Source of the DNA: Cupriavidus lacunae
Lineage (GTDB): Bacteria; Pseudomonadota; Gammaproteobacteria; Burkholderiales; Burkholderiaceae
Length of the DNA stretch: 64,000 nt
Reading direction: 5' to 3'
Assembly (NCBI RefSeq): GCF_003353055.1
Contig: NZ_QKWJ01000005.1
Span: forward strand, 1-64,000
In this document: positions 46,317 to 55,084 of the stretch, piece after piece
Layout: every line of letters starts with the position of its first letter
Numbering within the stretch: the stretch's first letter is position 1
Notes under the pieces: model-generated
The model's database searches: none
Told to the model about the DNA's origin: nothing
Seen by the model: only the letters and a program-made list of their open reading frames with translations
Program-made: the position numbers and the translations under genes

Positions 46317-47348
46317 ATGCCAGCACTGATGCAGGCTCCCTCACCCCAGGCCGGCCGCGACATTGGCGGCCCGGCCCAGCCGCTGGTGATCGCCCACCAG
46401 CTGGTCAAGCACTTTCCCATCAAGTCCGGCATGCCCGGCCTGCGCGCGCGTGCCGCGTCGGTGCGCGCGGTCGACGGCGTCAGCTTCGACGTGCTCAAGG
46501 GCGAGACCCTCGGCGTGGTCGGCGAGTCCGGCTGCGGCAAGTCCACCACCGCGCGGCTGTTGATGCAGCTGACGCAGCAGGACAGCGGCGAGCTGATCTT
46601 CGACGCGCAGGGCGTGGGCTCGGCGCAGCTGCCGATGAAGCAGTTCCGCAGCCAGGTGCAGATGGTGTTCCAGGACAGCTATTCGTCGCTGAACCCGCGC
46701 CTGACCATCGAGGAATCGATCGCCTTCACGCCGCGCGTGCATGGCGTGCCGGCGCGCGAAGCGACCGAGCGCGCGCGCTACCTGCTGCAGCGCGTGGGGC
46801 TGGACCCGGCGCGCTTTGCCGGGCGCTATCCGCACGAACTGTCGGGCGGGCAGCGCCAGCGCGTCAACATTGCCCGCGCGCTGGCGCTGCGCCCGCGGCT
46901 GGTGATCCTGGACGAGGCGGTCTCGGCACTGGACAAATCGGTCGAGGCGCAGGTGCTGAACCTGCTGCTGGACCTGAAGGCTGAATTCGACCTGACCTAC
47001 GTCTTCATCAGCCACGACCTCAACGTGATCCGCTACCTGTGCGACCGCGTCATGGTGATGTACCTGGGCAAGGTGGTGGAGATCGGCGACACCGAGACCC
47101 TCTACCGCCACCCGGCGCACCCGTACACGCGCGCGCTGCTGGCCTCAATGCCGTCGATGGACCCGGACCACCGCACCGAGGTCGCGCCGCTGGCCGGCGA
47201 CCCGCCCAACCCGATCAACCCGCCCCCCGGCTGCAGCTTCCATCCGCGCTGCGCCATGGCACAGGACGTGTGCGCGCGGCGCGAGCCGCAGCTGACTAAC
47301 CTCGTGGCCGGGCATCCGGTCGCCTGCCTGCTGGCCATCGCGCCCTGA
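46317..47348 (+). CDS. Peptide-type ABC transporter ATPase, OppF/DppF family
   Basis: A 343-aa ATPase with Walker A GESGCGKSTT, Q-loop QMVFQDSYSSLNPRLT, signature LSGGQRQRVNIARAL, Walker B LVILDEAVSALD and the C-terminal zinc/Cys segment (PPGCSFHPRCAMAQDVC) typical of this class. It pairs with the DppD-type ATPase that follows. Here the F-type gene precedes the D-type gene, the reverse of the usual order. Confidence 0.94.
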   Translation: MPALMQAPSPQAGRDIGGPAQPLVIAHQLVKHFPIKSGMPGLRARAASVRAVDGVSFDVLKGETLGVVGESGCGKSTTARLLMQLTQQDSGELIFDAQGVGSAQLPMKQFRSQVQMVFQDSYSSLNPRLTIEESIAFTPRVHGVPAREATERARYLLQRVGLDPARFAGRYPHELSGGQRQRVNIARALALRPRLVILDEAVSALDKSVEAQVLNLLLDLKAEFDLTYVFISHDLNVIRYLCDRVMVMYLGKVVEIGDTETLYRHPAHPYTRALLASMPSMDPDHRTEVAPLAGDPPNPINPPPGCSFHPRCAMAQDVCARREPQLTNLVAGHPVACLLAIAP

Positions 47349-47358
47349 GGAACTCACC

Positions 47359-48372
47359 ATGTCCAACACTCCACAAAGCACGCCCGGCGCGCCGATGATC
47401 TCGGTGCGGGACCTGCGCGTCACCTTCTCCGGCGGCGGCAAGACCATCTGCGCAGTCAACGGCGTTTCGCTCGACGTGCGCGCCGGCGAGGCCGTGGCCC
47501 TGATCGGCGAATCCGGCTCGGGCAAGAGCGTCACGCTGCGCGCGCTGATGCGCCTGCACCCGCCGCGCCGCGCCCGCATGGAAGGCCAGATCCGCGTCGA
47601 CGGCGCCGACGTGATGGCGCTCGACAAGCGCGCGCTGGCCCGGCTGCGCGGCGGCACCATGGCGATGGTGTTCCAGGAGCCGCTGCTGGCGCTGGACCCG
47701 GTCTACACCGTGGGCCAGCAGATCGTCGAATGCATCCGCGCCCACGACAAGGTCCCGGCCGCCGAAGCGCGCGAGCGCGCGCTGAAGGCGCTTGAGTCCG
47801 TGCGCATTCCCAGCCCGGAGCGGCGCCTGGCGGCGTATCCGCACGAGATGTCGGGCGGCATGCGCCAGCGCGCCATGATCGCGCTGGCGCTGTCCGCACG
47901 GCCGAAGATCCTGCTGGCCGACGAACCCACCACGGCGCTGGACGCCACCGTGCAGATCCAGGTGCTGATCCTGCTGCGCGAACTGCAGCGCGAGCTTGGC
48001 CTGTCCATCGTCTTCGTCACCCACGATATCGGCGCGGCGGTGGAGATCGCCGACCGCGTCGCAGTGATGTACGGCGGGTGCATCGTCGAGGAAGGTCCGA
48101 TCCGCATCCTGCTGCGCGCGGCGCGCCACCCCTACACCATCGCCCTGCTGCAAAGCCGCCAGCACGCCATGGAACGCGGCCAGCGCCTGCAGACCATCGG
48201 CGGCGCCCCGCCCGACCTGGCCGCGCTGCCGCCGGGCTGCACCTTCGCGCCGCGCTGCCCGCATGCGCGCCCGCAATGCCTGGCCGAGGTGCCGCCGGCC
48301 GTCACCGTCGGCACCGGCCATCGCGTCAGCTGCGTGCTGGCCGCCGAGCCGGCGGTGGCCACCGCGGCCTAA
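47359..48372 (+). CDS. Peptide-type ABC transporter ATPase, OppD/DppD family
   Basis: A 337-aa ATPase with Walker A GESGSGKSVT, Q-loop MVFQEPLLALDPVYTV, signature MSGGMRQRAMIALAL, Walker B ILLADEPTTALD, and the C-terminal Cys-rich tail (PPGCTFAPRCPHARPQC). Together with the preceding ATPase it completes the importer. The next gene, the amidase, starts 40 bp later. Confidence 0.94.
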   Translation: MSNTPQSTPGAPMISVRDLRVTFSGGGKTICAVNGVSLDVRAGEAVALIGESGSGKSVTLRALMRLHPPRRARMEGQIRVDGADVMALDKRALARLRGGTMAMVFQEPLLALDPVYTVGQQIVECIRAHDKVPAAEARERALKALESVRIPSPERRLAAYPHEMSGGMRQRAMIALALSARPKILLADEPTTALDATVQIQVLILLRELQRELGLSIVFVTHDIGAAVEIADRVAVMYGGCIVEEGPIRILLRAARHPYTIALLQSRQHAMERGQRLQTIGGAPPDLAALPPGCTFAPRCPHARPQCLAEVPPAVTVGTGHRVSCVLAAEPAVATAA

Positions 48373-48411
48373 CCCTTGTCCCTGAACCCCAACGCTTCCC
48401 AGGAACCCTTC

Positions 48412-49602
48412 ATGACGCTTGCCACCCACCCCGCCCGCGCCTTCATGCCCTATCCGGAGGTTGCCGTCCCGCACGCCGCCAGCGGCCCGCTGCAGGGCCT
48501 GAGCTTTGCCGTCAAGGACCTGTTCGACGTGGCTGGCTATCCGACCGGCGGCGGCAATCCGCACGTGCTGGCGCGCTCGGGCATCAAGGGCGCGACCGCG
48601 CCGGCAGTGCAGCGGCTGCTGGATGCCGGCGCCGCCTTCGTCGGCAAGACCCATACCGACGAGCTGGCTTTCTCCATGAACGGCCAGAACGCCCACTACG
48701 GCCGCCCGGTCAACGGCGCGGCGCCGGACCGCATCACCGGCGGCTCGTCATCGGGCTCGGCGTCGGCGGTATCGAACAGCTTGTGCGACTTCGCGCTGGG
48801 CTCCGACACCGGCGGCTCGGTGCGCGCGCCGGCCAGCCATTGCGGCCTGTTCGGCATCCGGCCCACGCACGGGCGCATTTCACTGGAACGCAGCCTGCCG
48901 CTGTCCGAGAGCCTGGATACCTGCGGCTTCCTTGCGCGCGACATCGGCACCTTCGCGCGCGTGGCCGAGGTGATGCTCGGCATCGACCCGGCGCCGCTGC
49001 CGGCCGCGCCGCGGCTGCTGTTCGCCACCGACCTGTTCGCCCAGCCGACGCCGGAGGCCCGCGACGCCCTGGCGCCGGCCGTCGCCCGGATCGAGGCGGC
49101 ACTGGGCCAGGCCGCGCCGGTCACAGCGTCCGACCGGCCGCTGACCGAGCTGTGGTGGGTGTTCCGCTATGTGCAGGGCTGGGAGGCCTGGCAGAGCGAC
49201 GGTGACCTCATCGAGCAATACGGGCTAGAGCTTGGCGCCGATGTCGCGGCACGCTTTGCGTTCTCGAAAGCTGTCACCCGCGGGCAGTTCGAAGAAGCCA
49301 GCGCGGTGCGCCGCGACTTCACGGCGCACCTGGGCCGGCTGCTGGGCCAGGACGGCGTGATGGTGCTGCCGACCATGCCCGATATCGCGCCGCTGCGCGC
49401 CGAGCCGATCGCATCGCTGGAGACCTATCGCAACCTGGCCGCCCAGACGCTGTGCCTGACACCGCTGAGCGGCTTCCCGCAGCTGAACCTGCCGCTGGCC
49501 GGCCGCGACGGCGCACCGCTCGGCATCTCGCTGCTTGGCCCCGCGGGCAGCGACCGCAGCCTGGTGGCACTGGCGGAGCGGATCATGGCGCACCAGGCGT
49601 GA
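48412..49602 (+). CDS. Amidase (amidase signature family)
   Basis: A 396-aa amide hydrolase with the Ser-cisSer-Lys triad: K35 in FAVKDLFDVAG, Ser near 112-113 in ITGGSSSGSAS and nucleophile Ser near 136 in SDTGGSVRAPASH. The start at 48412 follows AGGAA. As the last gene of the sigma-54 operon it probably hydrolyses the compound that the transporter imports, releasing ammonia. It is distinct from the 454-aa amidase at 19614. Confidence 0.92.
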   Translation: MTLATHPARAFMPYPEVAVPHAASGPLQGLSFAVKDLFDVAGYPTGGGNPHVLARSGIKGATAPAVQRLLDAGAAFVGKTHTDELAFSMNGQNAHYGRPVNGAAPDRITGGSSSGSASAVSNSLCDFALGSDTGGSVRAPASHCGLFGIRPTHGRISLERSLPLSESLDTCGFLARDIGTFARVAEVMLGIDPAPLPAAPRLLFATDLFAQPTPEARDALAPAVARIEAALGQAAPVTASDRPLTELWWVFRYVQGWEAWQSDGDLIEQYGLELGADVAARFAFSKAVTRGQFEEASAVRRDFTAHLGRLLGQDGVMVLPTMPDIAPLRAEPIASLETYRNLAAQTLCLTPLSGFPQLNLPLAGRDGAPLGISLLGPAGSDRSLVALAERIMAHQA

Positions 49603-49758
49603 ACCAGTAACGCAAAAGGCACGCAGGTGGGCGCCCGGCGCCCCACCCGCATCAGGTGGCCCACCACCCGAAGGCGCCGCCAGCCCGCACGGCGCTCCTA
49701 CAATGCCGTCATCGCATTGGTCCGCCGGCCCGCGCCACACGGACAAGAGGAGCCCAGC

Positions 49759-52533
49759 ATGCCCCCGGCCGGAGCCGCGCCAGCAGAACTCGCCAGCCAG
49801 TCCGCGGCACCCGCCACACCCGCCTTTCCGGTCACGCCGACCAAGCTGGTGCCGCCGCGCGGCTCCCGCCCGCTGATGCCGCGCGACACCCTGCTGGCGC
49901 GCCTGGCCGAGGCGCGGCGCCAGCGCTGCGTGGTGGTCCAGGGTCCGGCCGGCTGCGCCAAGACCAGCACGCTGGCGGCGTGGCGCCAGGCCCTGCTGAC
50001 ACTGGACTTCGACGTCGCCTGGCTGTCGCTCGCGCCCGAGGACAACAGCCTCGCCGCGTTCTTCAACGGCCTGGTCGCCAGCCTGGCCACGGTAGATCCC
50101 ACCATCGTGCGCGACGCCTGGGTGCTGATGGGCCGCGACGGCCACCAGTCCGCGGTGGAGCACTGGGTCATCACGCTGGTGAGGGCCATCGGCGCGCGCC
50201 GGCGCGAGCTGGTGCTGATGCTGGACGACGTCCATCACCTTGACGACCCCGGCGTGGTGCTGGCGCTGCGCTGGCTGCTCGACTACGCGCCGCCGCAGCT
50301 GCATGTGGTGCTGGCGTCGCGCACCGCCCCGCCGGTATCGCTGGCGCGGCTGCGCACGCAGGGGCTGCTGTCGACCTTCGGGCTGCCCGACCTGCGCTTC
50401 TCCGCACAGGAATCTGCCCGCTTCCTGCAGGAGCAGCTGGGTCACGTCGACGCCCGCGATGCCGGCCGGCTGCATGAACTCACGGACGGCTGGGCCGCCG
50501 GCCTGCAGCTATTTGCCATCGACCTGAAGGGCAAGCGCGGCGGGTCGTACAACCCGGTCCAGGTGCGCGACGCGCAGACCTTTGCCAGCTACTTCGAGCG
50601 CGAGGTGCTGGTGCGGCTGACGCCGAACGACCTCGACCTGCTCACCCGCATGGCGCTGTGCCACCGCTTTTGCGGCGCGCTGTGCGCCACCCTGCTGGGC
50701 CGCCCCAATGCCGCCGCCGAAATCACCGCGCGGCTGGCGCACCTGGCGCGCGACGACCTCTTCATCGCGCAGATCGGCAACGACAGCCATGGCGAAGCCT
50801 GGTACCGCCTGCACCCGCTGCTGCGCGAGGTGCTGCTGGGACGCCTGGGCGGGCTGCCGCCCGGCACGCAGGCCGCGATGCACGCGGCAGCCTGGCAGTG
50901 GTTCAACGCGCACGGCGACGCGGACGAGGCCGTGCGGCATGCGGTGCTGGCCGGCGACAGCGCGGCCGCCGCCGACATGGTGCACGGCCGCGCCCACGGC
51001 CTGCTGGAACGCGGCGAACTCAGCCAGCTGGCCGCGCTGGTGCGGCAACTTCCGGCCGAGCAGATCCGGGCCCGTTTCGGCCTGCTGCTGGTCCAGGCCC
51101 ACCTGCAGATGTATGCGGGCGATGCCGAGGGACTGCATGACAGCCTGCAGCGGATGCAGGCCCAGGCCGGGCGGCTGGGCCCGCGCGAGCACTATGCGCT
51201 GGCGATATTGCGCGGCAGCATGGCGCTGCTGCGCGACGACTCCGACGCCGTCGCCAACCTGCTGCCGACGCTGCAGCGCGTGCCCGCCGGCGCGGACGGC
51301 TTCACCCTGACCGGGCGCGGCAACATCCTGTCGTGGATACATATCTACCGCGGCGAATACGACCAGGCGCGACGCGTGATCGAGGACGGCGCACCCTGCG
51401 ACGGCGCGCCGCGCGGCACGCTGCTGGGCCGCTGCATGGGCGGCATGACCCACGCGGTCGAGGGCCAGGTGCTGGTGGCCGAGCGCGTGCTGCATGACGT
51501 GCTGGCCGATGCAGAGCAGCGCGGCGCGGCCTGCGCCGGCGTGGCCTGCATGGCGGCCGCGCTACTGGGCGAGACCCTGTACGAACTCAACGATGTCGAA
51601 GCCGCCGCCAGCCTGCTCGACGCCCGCATCGACGTGCTGGTGCGCATCTCGATCCCCGACACCGTGCTGCGGGCGCTGCTGGCACTGTCCTGCGCCCGCT
51701 GGCACGCCGGCGACCACGCCGGCGCGCTAGCATCTCTGGACCGGCTGGAGCGCTACGGGCAGCGCCACCGGGTCGACCGCCTAGTGGCCGGCGCCCTGTC
51801 GCTGCGCTCGCGCCGGCTGCTGGAGGACGGCCATGTCGACACCGCCGACGACGCCCTGCTGCGGCTGGAAGCGCTGGCGGCCCGGCATGCCGGCGCGGTG
51901 CGCAGCACCGCCTGGGAAGTGCGGGTCCACGCCGACCTGGCCCGCATCGGCATGTGCCTGCACCACAACGACTTCGACGGCGCGCTGGCGCGCCTGGAGC
52001 CGCTGGCCGCGCTGTCCGAGGCGGGCGGGCGCTGGTCCCGCGTGGCCACCTTGCGCATGCTGATGGCGCTGGCCCACCAGGGCCGCCGCGACGCCGCCGC
52101 CGCGCGCCGGCAACTGGTCGACGCCCTGCGCATCGGCCACCGCCACGGGCTGGTGCGCAGCCTGCTCGACGCCTCGCCGCGGGTGCCGGCCATGCTGGCC
52201 GCGCTGGCCGGCGACGACAGCCTGGACCCGGTGCTGGCGTTCTACGCGCAGCGCCTGGCCGACGCCGCCGGGCCGGTCGCCTGCACCAGCCCCGCCGTCT
52301 CGCCGGCGCCTGCCGCGCAGCTCGCGCGCCTGGCCACCCTCAGCGAGCGCGAGCAGGAAGTGCTGGGCCTGCTGGCGCAGGCCATGCCGAACAAGAAGAT
52401 CGCCCGCATCCTCAACGTGTCGCTCGACACAGTGAAGTGGCACCTGCGCAATGTCTACGCCAAGCTGGAAGTCACCGGGCGTGACGAAGCCGTGGCGCGG
52501 CTGCGCGATGCCGGCGCCCTGCCCACCCCCTGA
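49759..52533 (+). CDS. MalT-like LuxR family ATP-dependent transcriptional activator
   Basis: A 924-aa large LuxR-type (LAL/MalT) regulator. An N-terminal STAND NTPase has Walker A GPAGCAKTS (62-70) and Walker B LVLMLDDVHHLDD. A long helical TPR-like middle follows. The C-terminal LuxR helix-turn-helix starts at about residue 861 (LSEREQEVLGLLAQAMPNKKIARILNVSLDTVKWHLRNVYAKL). The ATG at 49759 follows AAGAGGAG. TACAAT at 49699-49704 could be its -10. It lies directly before the acyl-CoA catabolic operon and is its likely activator. The inducer is unknown, perhaps a CoA ester or acid. Confidence 0.92.
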   Translation: MPPAGAAPAELASQSAAPATPAFPVTPTKLVPPRGSRPLMPRDTLLARLAEARRQRCVVVQGPAGCAKTSTLAAWRQALLTLDFDVAWLSLAPEDNSLAAFFNGLVASLATVDPTIVRDAWVLMGRDGHQSAVEHWVITLVRAIGARRRELVLMLDDVHHLDDPGVVLALRWLLDYAPPQLHVVLASRTAPPVSLARLRTQGLLSTFGLPDLRFSAQESARFLQEQLGHVDARDAGRLHELTDGWAAGLQLFAIDLKGKRGGSYNPVQVRDAQTFASYFEREVLVRLTPNDLDLLTRMALCHRFCGALCATLLGRPNAAAEITARLAHLARDDLFIAQIGNDSHGEAWYRLHPLLREVLLGRLGGLPPGTQAAMHAAAWQWFNAHGDADEAVRHAVLAGDSAAAADMVHGRAHGLLERGELSQLAALVRQLPAEQIRARFGLLLVQAHLQMYAGDAEGLHDSLQRMQAQAGRLGPREHYALAILRGSMALLRDDSDAVANLLPTLQRVPAGADGFTLTGRGNILSWIHIYRGEYDQARRVIEDGAPCDGAPRGTLLGRCMGGMTHAVEGQVLVAERVLHDVLADAEQRGAACAGVACMAAALLGETLYELNDVEAAASLLDARIDVLVRISIPDTVLRALLALSCARWHAGDHAGALASLDRLERYGQRHRVDRLVAGALSLRSRRLLEDGHVDTADDALLRLEALAARHAGAVRSTAWEVRVHADLARIGMCLHHNDFDGALARLEPLAALSEAGGRWSRVATLRMLMALAHQGRRDAAAARRQLVDALRIGHRHGLVRSLLDASPRVPAMLAALAGDDSLDPVLAFYAQRLADAAGPVACTSPAVSPAPAAQLARLATLSEREQEVLGLLAQAMPNKKIARILNVSLDTVKWHLRNVYAKLEVTGRDEAVARLRDAGALPTP

Positions 52534-52542
52534 TCTGCCCCA

Positions 52543-52561
52543 CCTACACCACCGGTGTAGG
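52543..52561. promoter_or_regulatory. Perfect 19-bp dyad, candidate operator of the catabolic operon
   Basis: CCTACACC-ACC-GGTGTAGG is a perfect inverted repeat with 8-bp arms, starting 10 bp after the LuxR-type regulator stop and ending 83 bp before the first dehydrogenase ATG. Position and symmetry suit a dimeric LuxR-type activator bound just upstream of a promoter. Confidence 0.55.
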
Positions 52562-52644
52562 GACTTCCCACCCGCCCCCGGCCACACTGGACCCAACGAG
52601 GCAGCAACACTGCTGCCGTCCACCAGTCAGACCGGGAGCCATCG

Positions 52645-53784
52645 ATGGAAATCATCCGCAACGTCTATCGCGAAGACCACGAGATGTTCAGGGAAACCGC
52701 GCGCCGCTTCTTCGAGCGTGAATGCCTGCCGCGCCAGGCGGCATGGGACAAGGCCGGCTGCGTCGACCGCGAGACCTGGCTCAAGGCCGGCCGCGAGGGC
52801 CTGCTGTGCGTCACCGTGCCAGAGGAATACGGCGGCGGCGGCGGCGACTTCGGCCACTCCGCCGTGCTGGCCGAGGAATACCACCGCTCCGGCATTTCCG
52901 GCCCGAGCTTCTCGGTGCACTCGGACATCACCGCGCCCTACATCGTGCGCCTGGGCACCGAGGCACAGAAGCGCAAATGGCTGCCCGAGATCTGCCGCGG
53001 CGAAAAGATCCTGGCCATCGCCATGACCGAGCCCGGCAGCGGCTCCGATCTGAAGTCGATCCGTACCAGCGCCGTGCGCGACGGCGACGAGTTCGTCATC
53101 AACGGCAGCAAGACCTTTATCTCGAACGGCCTGAACGCCGACATGATCGTGGTGGTCTGCAAGACCGATCCGGCGGCGGGCGCCAAGGGCGTGAGCCTGA
53201 TCATGGTCGAGGCTGACCGCGCGGGCTTCCGCCGCGGGCGCAAGCTCGAAAAAGTGGGTCAGCACGCCGCCGACACTGCCGAGCTGTTCTTCGACAACGT
53301 GCGCGTGCCGGTCACCAACCTGATCGGCAACGAGAACGGCGGCTTTATCCACCTGATGGAAGAACTGCCGCAGGAACGCCTGATCATCGCCGTCTACTGC
53401 GCCGCCAAGCTGGAGCGCCAGCTGGAGCTGACGCTGCAGTACGTGAAGGACCGCCGCGCCTTCAACCAGACCGTGTGGGACTTCCAGAACACCAAGTTCA
53501 AGCTGGCCGACGTCAAGGCCCAGGCCGTTGCGATGCGCACCATGGTCGACTACTACATCGGCAAGCACATGGAACGCAAGCTGACGCTCCAGGAAGCCGC
53601 TATCGCCAAGCTGTACGCCACAGAGACCATGTGGAAGTGCATCGACGACATGGTGCAGCTGCACGGCGGCTACGGCTATATGCTCGAGTACCCGATCGCG
53701 CGCGCCTTTGCCGACATGCGCGTGACCCGCATTTTCGGCGGCACCAGCGAAGTGCTGCGCGACCTGATCGCGCGCAAGCTCTGA
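52645..53784 (+). CDS. Acyl-CoA dehydrogenase
   Basis: A 379-aa FAD flavoprotein that puts an alpha-beta double bond into an acyl-CoA. It has the FAD/substrate signature AMTEPGSGSDL and the C-terminal GGYGYMLEYPIARAFADMRVTRIFGGTSEV. The catalytic base of the MCAD position is absent (FGGT). Glu244 in PQERLIIA takes the isovaleryl-CoA-dehydrogenase position, so branched or long substrates are plausible. The ATG follows GGGAG. It is the first gene of the catabolic operon. Confidence 0.94.
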   Translation: MEIIRNVYREDHEMFRETARRFFERECLPRQAAWDKAGCVDRETWLKAGREGLLCVTVPEEYGGGGGDFGHSAVLAEEYHRSGISGPSFSVHSDITAPYIVRLGTEAQKRKWLPEICRGEKILAIAMTEPGSGSDLKSIRTSAVRDGDEFVINGSKTFISNGLNADMIVVVCKTDPAAGAKGVSLIMVEADRAGFRRGRKLEKVGQHAADTAELFFDNVRVPVTNLIGNENGGFIHLMEELPQERLIIAVYCAAKLERQLELTLQYVKDRRAFNQTVWDFQNTKFKLADVKAQAVAMRTMVDYYIGKHMERKLTLQEAAIAKLYATETMWKCIDDMVQLHGGYGYMLEYPIARAFADMRVTRIFGGTSEVLRDLIARKL

Positions 53785-53818
53785 GCCCCTCTTTCGAAAC
53801 CTCCTTCAGGAACCCATC

Positions 53819-55006
53819 ATGAGCGAGAAAGTCCTGGTTGCCGGCGTCGGCATGATCCCCTTCGCCAAGCCCGGCGCAAGCCTGAGCTATACCGAAATGG
53901 GCGCCGAGGCCACGCGCCGCGCGCTGGCGGACGCCGGCATCGGCTACGAGCAGGTGCAGCAGGCGTTTGCCGGCTATGTCTACGGCGACTCCACCTGCGG
54001 CCAGACCGCGCTGTATGAAGTCGGCATGACCGGCATCCCCATCATCAACGTCAACAACAACTGCTCGACCGGCTCGACCGCGCTCTACCTGGCGCGCAAG
54101 GCGATCGAGACCGGCGATGCCGACTGCGTGCTGGCGCTGGGCTTCGAGCAGATGCAGGCCGGCGCGCTCAAGTCGCACTGGGATGACCGCCCCGTCACCC
54201 GCGCCCGCTTCCAGCCGATCATGCACGGCCTGACCGCCGACATGGCCCACCTGCCGCAGGCGCTGCGCACCTTCGGCGGCGCCGGCCGCGAGCATATGCA
54301 TCGCTACGGCACCCGCATGGAAACCTTTGCCGCAGTGCGCGCCAAGGCCAGCCGCCATGCCGCCAACAACCCGCTGGCGCTGTTCCGCAAGGTCGTCACC
54401 ACCGAAGACGTGATGAACGACGTGGAACTGCTGCCCGGCGTGATGACGCGCCTGATGGCCTGCCCGCCCACCTGCGGCGGCGCCGCGGCGATCCTGGTGT
54501 CGGAGCGCTTTGCCCGCCAGCACGGCCTGCGCACCGGCGTACAGATCGTGGCGCAGGCGCTAACCACCGATCCGCCCGCCTCGTTCGACCCGCCGTCGAT
54601 GCTGAACTACGTCGGCACCCACATGACGCGCTCGGCAGCTAACAAGGTCTATGAGCAGGCCGGCATCGGCCCCGAGGACGTCGACGTGTGCGAGCTGCAC
54701 GACTGCTTCGCGCACAACGAGGTGATTTCGTATGAAGCCCTGGGCTTCTGCCCCGAAGGCGGCGCCGAGAAGTTCGTGATGGACGGCGACAACACCTACG
54801 GCGGCAAGGTGGTGGTCAACCCCTCGGGCGGCCTGCTGTCCAAGGGGCACCCGCTGGGCGCCACGGGCCTGGCCCAGTGCTACGAGCTGACGCACCAGCT
54901 GCGCGGCACCGCCGAGCATCGGCAGGTGGCAGGCGCGAAGCTGGCACTGCAGCACAACCTCGGCCTGGGCGGCGCCTGCGTGGTGACGCTGTACGGCAAG
55001 TACTGA
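53819..55006 (+). CDS. Thiolase-like lipid-transfer protein (SCP2/Ltp type)
   Basis: A 395-aa member of the thiolase superfamily's SCP2-thiolase/lipid-transfer branch. The active-site Cys82 lies in NVNNNCSTGSTALYLA, a His in HDCFAHNEVI and another in GGLLSKGHPLGATGLAQ. Members cleave 3-ketoacyl-CoA or act as retro-aldolases on steroid side-chain intermediates. Those aldolases usually need a DUF35 OB-fold partner, and none is encoded beside it here. The ATG is preceded by CAGGAA. Confidence 0.88.
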   Translation: MSEKVLVAGVGMIPFAKPGASLSYTEMGAEATRRALADAGIGYEQVQQAFAGYVYGDSTCGQTALYEVGMTGIPIINVNNNCSTGSTALYLARKAIETGDADCVLALGFEQMQAGALKSHWDDRPVTRARFQPIMHGLTADMAHLPQALRTFGGAGREHMHRYGTRMETFAAVRAKASRHAANNPLALFRKVVTTEDVMNDVELLPGVMTRLMACPPTCGGAAAILVSERFARQHGLRTGVQIVAQALTTDPPASFDPPSMLNYVGTHMTRSAANKVYEQAGIGPEDVDVCELHDCFAHNEVISYEALGFCPEGGAEKFVMDGDNTYGGKVVVNPSGGLLSKGHPLGATGLAQCYELTHQLRGTAEHRQVAGAKLALQHNLGLGGACVVTLYGKY

Positions 55007-55084
55007 GCCACGGACCGAACCAGAGCAATGAGGTGGCGCGCCGGCGGCATCGTGCTGCCGGCAGTGCCCCGCAAGGAGACTGCC

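Noticed and set aside
49625..49646. GC hairpin after the 48412 amidase as a Rho-independent terminator
   Set aside because: The stem is good but has a bulge and no U-tract; it may still pause transcription.
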